A stretch of 64,000 bases of DNA. It comes from Dipteronia dyeriana (taxonomy: Eukaryota > Streptophyta > Magnoliopsida > Sapindales > Sapindaceae). The position numbers were made by a program, and so were the translations under genes. Below are positions 60,601-64,000 of the stretch, piece after piece. Numbering within the stretch: the stretch's first letter is position 1; the number at the start of each line of letters is the position of its first letter. Under the pieces are notes generated by a model, which was given only the letters and a program-made list of their open reading frames with translations, was not told where the DNA came from and made no database searches. Where the stretch lies: positions 8,318,001 through 8,382,000 of the forward strand of contig CM065296.1 of the NCBI GenBank assembly GCA_032871835.1. The letters are read 5' to 3'.

Positions 60601-60997
60601 TGTATGACATTGATTTGAGCAAAATTAGAAATGTCATTTTGGTCTGGTTGTTCTTTATCAGATTCGTCAGAGATGTTATAACTGAGCTGTTTTTCAAGGG
60701 AATTTCCCGGAGGTATTTTGGGGAATTGTTCTTACAAACTACTTTTGATTTGCAAATCCTGGACATTATTTTTTTAAATTTTTATTTCTTCTTTAATGTT
60801 CCGGATTTCTTTCTGTAAATAAGTGACAGAAACTTTTCTGGATTTGCTATGGAATTTGTTTAAAACATTTTGTTCAAAATCGGGTGTTTGGTAAGGGGCA
60901 TTTTTAAAAGGTTTAATGTCAGTGCAGGGGTGTTACTGCTACTAGAGGCAGCTTCACTGACAATTTTTTATTGTAATTGTCGGATGTGTTTTGCTGT
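60601..60997 (-). other. Viral linker between coat protein and protease
   Basis: Polyprotein linker region with interrupted short frames. No domain is recognised. Confidence 0.4.
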
Positions 60998-62653
60998 CTA
61001 CAGGGGATCCTCAATGTTGTCAATCATACTAATTATTAGAGAATAATCATATTGGTCGAGAACATTTATTTCTTTACAGAAGCAGGGTAGTGTTTCTGGT
61101 TCTGAGCCTGAAGATGAGTCAGAGAAAGAATCGCCAGAAGATCCTCCTAAAACTAGAACTTCTCCAGGGGAAGATGACGATTCAGTTTCTGCTTCGGATT
61201 TAGCATATAAAACTTGAAGGGCTTTGTCTTTAACCTCATCATCAAGATCAAGGCTTTTAATTTTGTTTTTCTGGTCCAGGCATTTGTTAGCATAATGGCA
61301 TTCCTTGCCACATTTAAAACATTTATTTGATTTCTTACAATTTTTTGTTTTGTTTTTGGAATTGGGTTTCTTTGATTTGGGGGGCCAATAGTTAGGAGTT
61401 TTGCCAGGAATGTATGCAGACCAATGATACTTTTTCCTGCCGTATTTGTCTCTTTTGTATCGGTGGATACCTTTGCCTTTATAGAATTTACTGGATGTTT
61501 TCTTTCTAGGAGTGGGGAGTTTGTCAAAGCCAAATTGTTCGCACCACGATCCTAGTTCTTTTCTGGTTGTTAATTTTTGTTGTTTGAGTTGACTTTTGAG
61601 TCGAAGATCATTGCAGAGTTGCATTGCAACAACATTGATATTGGCAATGATTTCACCATAAGTCCAGCCATTTAGGTCCATCTGTAACCAGTCAGACCAT
61701 CTCATTTGTCTAACCATTTCTTCTCTAACTTTATTGGAAAAGAGTTTTGGTAAACCAACAATAAATTTTTCTTTCCAATAAAAGTTAGCATTGTCAGGTC
61801 TTTGTAAAACTCTGGTCAAGAAAATATCTTTATACCATTTGAAATCGCTAAGTTTTTTGCATTTTAAATTTTGAAGATTTGAAAAGTCTTTTCCTTTGTT
61901 AATGTTGGGGTTTCCAACGAAGTGCATTAAAATAGTGTAACATAAGACATCTATCCCATCAGGTTCAGATGTAGTAGTAGTAGTAGTAGTTTGTGCTGAA
62001 GAAGATGGTATAAAAGAGGCTGGATCAGTAGTGGGTCTGGTCGGTAATGTAGTAGTTACAGTTTTGGTATGGCTAATGATAGTGCTTCTGGCACTTAGGC
62101 TCAGGGTATGAGTCCACCATCCAAATAATTGTCCTTCAAATCCAGTGGGCAAGGATGTGACTACGTCAGCATGAGACATGTTTTGTTTTTTGATATAAAT
62201 ATACCCAATGGTATGCATTTGTCGAAGGATAGTGATAAATTGGTATTCTGATAAGCCATCAATATTGAATTGATAACATGCATTACCAGTATAGGCACAA
62301 TAGAGAACAGTTTCTTCATATTGTAAGTCAGGAAGAGTGGGTTTTGGGTAATATAGTTTGGTATTTTGGTAATATCTGGTCTGATTGTAACTGTCAGTTT
62401 TGTTATTAGAAGTTATTTTTTGGACCATGTTTTGAAAGTCCATGGTTTCTCCATCTTCCTCACTGGAGGATTCTGGGATATTTTTGTCAAGGGTTTGGAC
62501 CTCTGGATAATGGATGGGTTCTTCTTTTGGTAGGTTTCTTAATCTTTCCTCAAGGGCTGTTAGGAGTTCTTTTTCATCAACGAGATTGTCGAAGCATTTT
62601 TCAATGTCAGTATGGTTCGGGAACAGGATTGGTCCAATATTTTGTTCGGGCAT
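60998..62653 (-). CDS. Viral coat protein (capsid/gag-like) with CCHC zinc knuckle
   Basis: The longest intact viral frame here (551 codons). The N-terminal part is acidic (ESSSEEDGETMDF). The capsid-like core contains NIDGLSEYQFITILRQM, FEGQLFGWWTHTLS, LSDFKWYKDIFLTRVLQR and WKEKFIVGLPKLFSNKVREE. A Lys/Arg-rich stretch precedes the knuckle CFKCGKECHYANKC (61280-61321). The C-terminus is acidic, as in other caulimovirid coat proteins. The same frame continues upstream to about 62990 with one stop near 62790, so the ATG at 62653 is an ORF-track start rather than a proven one. Confidence 0.82.
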   Translation of the reverse strand: MPEQNIGPILFPNHTDIEKCFDNLVDEKELLTALEERLRNLPKEEPIHYPEVQTLDKNIPESSSEEDGETMDFQNMVQKITSNNKTDSYNQTRYYQNTKLYYPKPTLPDLQYEETVLYCAYTGNACYQFNIDGLSEYQFITILRQMHTIGYIYIKKQNMSHADVVTSLPTGFEGQLFGWWTHTLSLSARSTIISHTKTVTTTLPTRPTTDPASFIPSSSAQTTTTTTTSEPDGIDVLCYTILMHFVGNPNINKGKDFSNLQNLKCKKLSDFKWYKDIFLTRVLQRPDNANFYWKEKFIVGLPKLFSNKVREEMVRQMRWSDWLQMDLNGWTYGEIIANINVVAMQLCNDLRLKSQLKQQKLTTRKELGSWCEQFGFDKLPTPRKKTSSKFYKGKGIHRYKRDKYGRKKYHWSAYIPGKTPNYWPPKSKKPNSKNKTKNCKKSNKCFKCGKECHYANKCLDQKNKIKSLDLDDEVKDKALQVLYAKSEAETESSSSPGEVLVLGGSSGDSFSDSSSGSEPETLPCFCKEINVLDQYDYSLIISMIDNIEDPL

Positions 62654-63082
62654 TTTTACTTTTGCCTTTTTGGAACTTCTGGAGGATGAGGTAGATGTTT
62701 CATAAGGAACGAAAACTTGTGGAGGAAGACTTTCTCTAATAGGGGAAAAAGTGGTTTGGGAAAGGTTTAGGTCAATTTTCTCTAGTTGTTCTCATATAGA
62801 ATTCAGAAAGAAAATGTTATAATTGTTCTGTCTCATAACTACTCCTATTTGATGTGAGGATGAAGGTGTGGTAGTGGATAATCCCTCGTCTAATAATATG
62901 AAAGGCGTACAGAGAGTTGTGTTAGTAGCACCCTCAATGTCATCATTAGGCATTTCAATTTCGAAGTGTCTTGGAGGAAGATGAATTTGTTTTTCTTCTC
63001 CCCTCTTAGTTTTGTATGTTCTAATTTTTTATTGGTAATAACATAGCATTTTTGTTCAAAGTTTTTTCTATTTGTGTATCAT

Positions 63083-63673
63083 TCAAAAAAGGGTATTTTT
63101 TTGGTTAAGAATTCCAATGTTTTCTGTCCATCTTTTATAAAACTGTTTTCTCTTATTCTCAGAGTAATTTCTTTCGTATTTTTCTATTAATTGCTGATTC
63201 TGGGGGGAGTAGTAATCAGTAATTAAAAGGTCAAAATCAATACTGGATTTGGTGTTAATAACGTTAATGAAACGGACAGGTGGTTCAGGGTCAATGATCT
63301 CTGGTAGGACTTGCGAGGGAGTGGGTGAGGTTTGGCCTTGGTCATAAGTGTGTATTGGTTGGGCTACTTGTTCCGGGGTTTTTTGAACACGGGTCACATG
63401 TGTTGGGTTTTCTGGTTTGGGCCTGGGCCTTCTTCTTCTGGGGATCAAGTTAATAATTGGTTCGCTAGAGTCTTCTTCTGGGTCATAATTGGCAGCTGGG
63501 CCAGGAGTCACAGTTCTTGGTATGAGGTTAGTTATTTGTCTGGGTTGTCTTGGGGCTAGACTGGGTATTTGTCTGGCTATGTTTTGTCTAGACATGCTTG
63601 ATAGGGAATTTTTAGCTGATTGGAAGTCATTTAGTGATCTGGAGTGGTTACTGTCATCATCTCTGAGGGACAA
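63083..63673 (-). pseudogene. Viral linker ORF after the movement protein
   Basis: 196 codons, Arg/Pro/Ser-rich: RQITNLIPRTVTPGPAANY, INLIPRRRRPRPKPENP and KRKQFYKRWTENIGIL. Just upstream in the same frame is QDGTLTISFRRGLSLRDDD, a segment that in relatives follows the movement protein directly, so a frameshift separates the two here. No enzymatic domain. Confidence 0.6.
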
Positions 63674-63999
63674 GCCTCTTCTGAAGGATATTGTAAGGGT
63701 TCCGTCTTGTTCAGTAACACGTCATGGAGGTTTCTCATAGGCGGCTTATAGGTAGGTTGGTCAACCTGTTCTTTGACCCCATTATCTGGAAACTTAATGT
63801 TTTCCCATTTGACCGGAACAGGTACTAAGACATTAACTGAGGAGGATGCATTAAAGCATATGGTCTGGCCAGCTAGTACGGAAGGAGGTATGTAGCTGGG
63901 AATAAGTCCGAAGGTTAAAACTCTGTAATGAACTCTGTAGACAAGTTTATAAGGGCTGGATTTTTCAAGGAATTGATAGTTACGAGTCTGGATGTCTAT
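63631..63999 (-). pseudogene. Movement-protein C-terminal part, cut by window edge
   Basis: 122 codons open from the right edge to a stop at 63631-63633. SSPYKLVYRVHYRVLTFGLI and VLVPVPVKWENIKFP resemble the end of the caulimovirid cell-to-cell movement protein. The frame probably leaves the real one near 63720. The 5' part is outside the window. Confidence 0.65.
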
Positions 64000-64000
64000 G

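Larger units (their letters stand above)
56404..64000 (-). mobile_element. Endogenous caulimovirid (plant pararetrovirus) copy, partial at right edge
   Basis: Read on the minus strand from the right edge: movement-protein end, linker ORF, coat protein with CCHC knuckle, protease, RT with YIDD, RNase H, a further ORF, then a non-coding region with TATA-like and poly(A)-like sites. There are no LTRs and no integrase, and a movement protein is present; this separates it from LTR elements and points to Caulimoviridae. Several stops and frameshifts show it is a decayed genomic copy. The genus is unresolved; the organisation recalls petuvirus- or florendovirus-like endogenous forms. The left limit is approximate. 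Confidence 0.88.

Overview
The window is plant nuclear DNA, almost certainly from a eudicot. It is AT-rich, has spliced genes with short GT-AG introns (one GC-AG), and is crowded with plant transposable elements. Four host genes are recognisable. On the minus strand is a two-exon mitochondrial P-class PPR gene of the SOAR1/At5g11310 type (2843-4972). Divergent from it by only 160 bp is a six-exon gene for PNSB3/NDF4 (5133-6727), a [2Fe-2S] ferredoxin-like subunit of the chloroplast NDH complex. An A2-type cyclin lies at 17219-21847 (500 codons after splicing). A PP2A B56/B' regulatory subunit lies at 46225-49334 (514 aa). No family- or species-level assignment is possible from what I can see.

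Layout: 1-6.7 kb holds the PPR/PNSB3 pair. 6.7-15.6 kb is AT-rich intergenic DNA with a small hAT element that has an 8-bp target duplication (7180-7563), a possible 40-codon spliced micro-gene on the minus strand, and a cluster of long-terminal-inverted-repeat MITEs (10.66-12.37 kb) plus a palindromic MITE at 12.8 kb. 15.6-21.9 kb is the cyclin with a long 5' leader and intron. 23.76-31.98 kb is a degenerate Ty1/copia element with TSD TGGCG, carrying a second, non-autonomous long-TIR element in its leader. 32.03-43.95 kb is a Ty3/gypsy element of the Tat type with TSD ATTAT, two ~883-bp LTRs, an extra RNase H domain, and an antisense accessory gene between integrase and the 3' LTR. A sister copy of the long-TIR element follows at 44.47-45.45 kb. 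The PP2A gene and more MITEs occupy 46-52 kb. 52.48-56.25 kb is a 3.8-kb hAT element with a broken transposase, inserted inside an older MITE of the same family as the 12.8-kb one.

From about 56.4 kb to the right edge is an endogenous caulimovirid (plant pararetrovirus) on the minus strand: movement-protein end, coat protein with CCHC knuckle, protease, reverse transcriptase/RNase H, a downstream ORF, then a promoter-like region. It is interrupted by stops and frameshifts and runs off the window.

The most interesting signals are the antisense accessory gene in the gypsy element, the nested hAT-in-MITE with a paralogous empty site, the two copies of the long-TIR element that keep an open 53-codon frame, the ATGA stop/start overlap in the viral copy, and the possible micro-gene beside the 7.2-kb hAT. 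None is clearly a new system. The products of the four host genes act in different compartments (mitochondrion or cytosol/nucleus, plastid, nucleus, cytosol), and nothing suggests that they work together.
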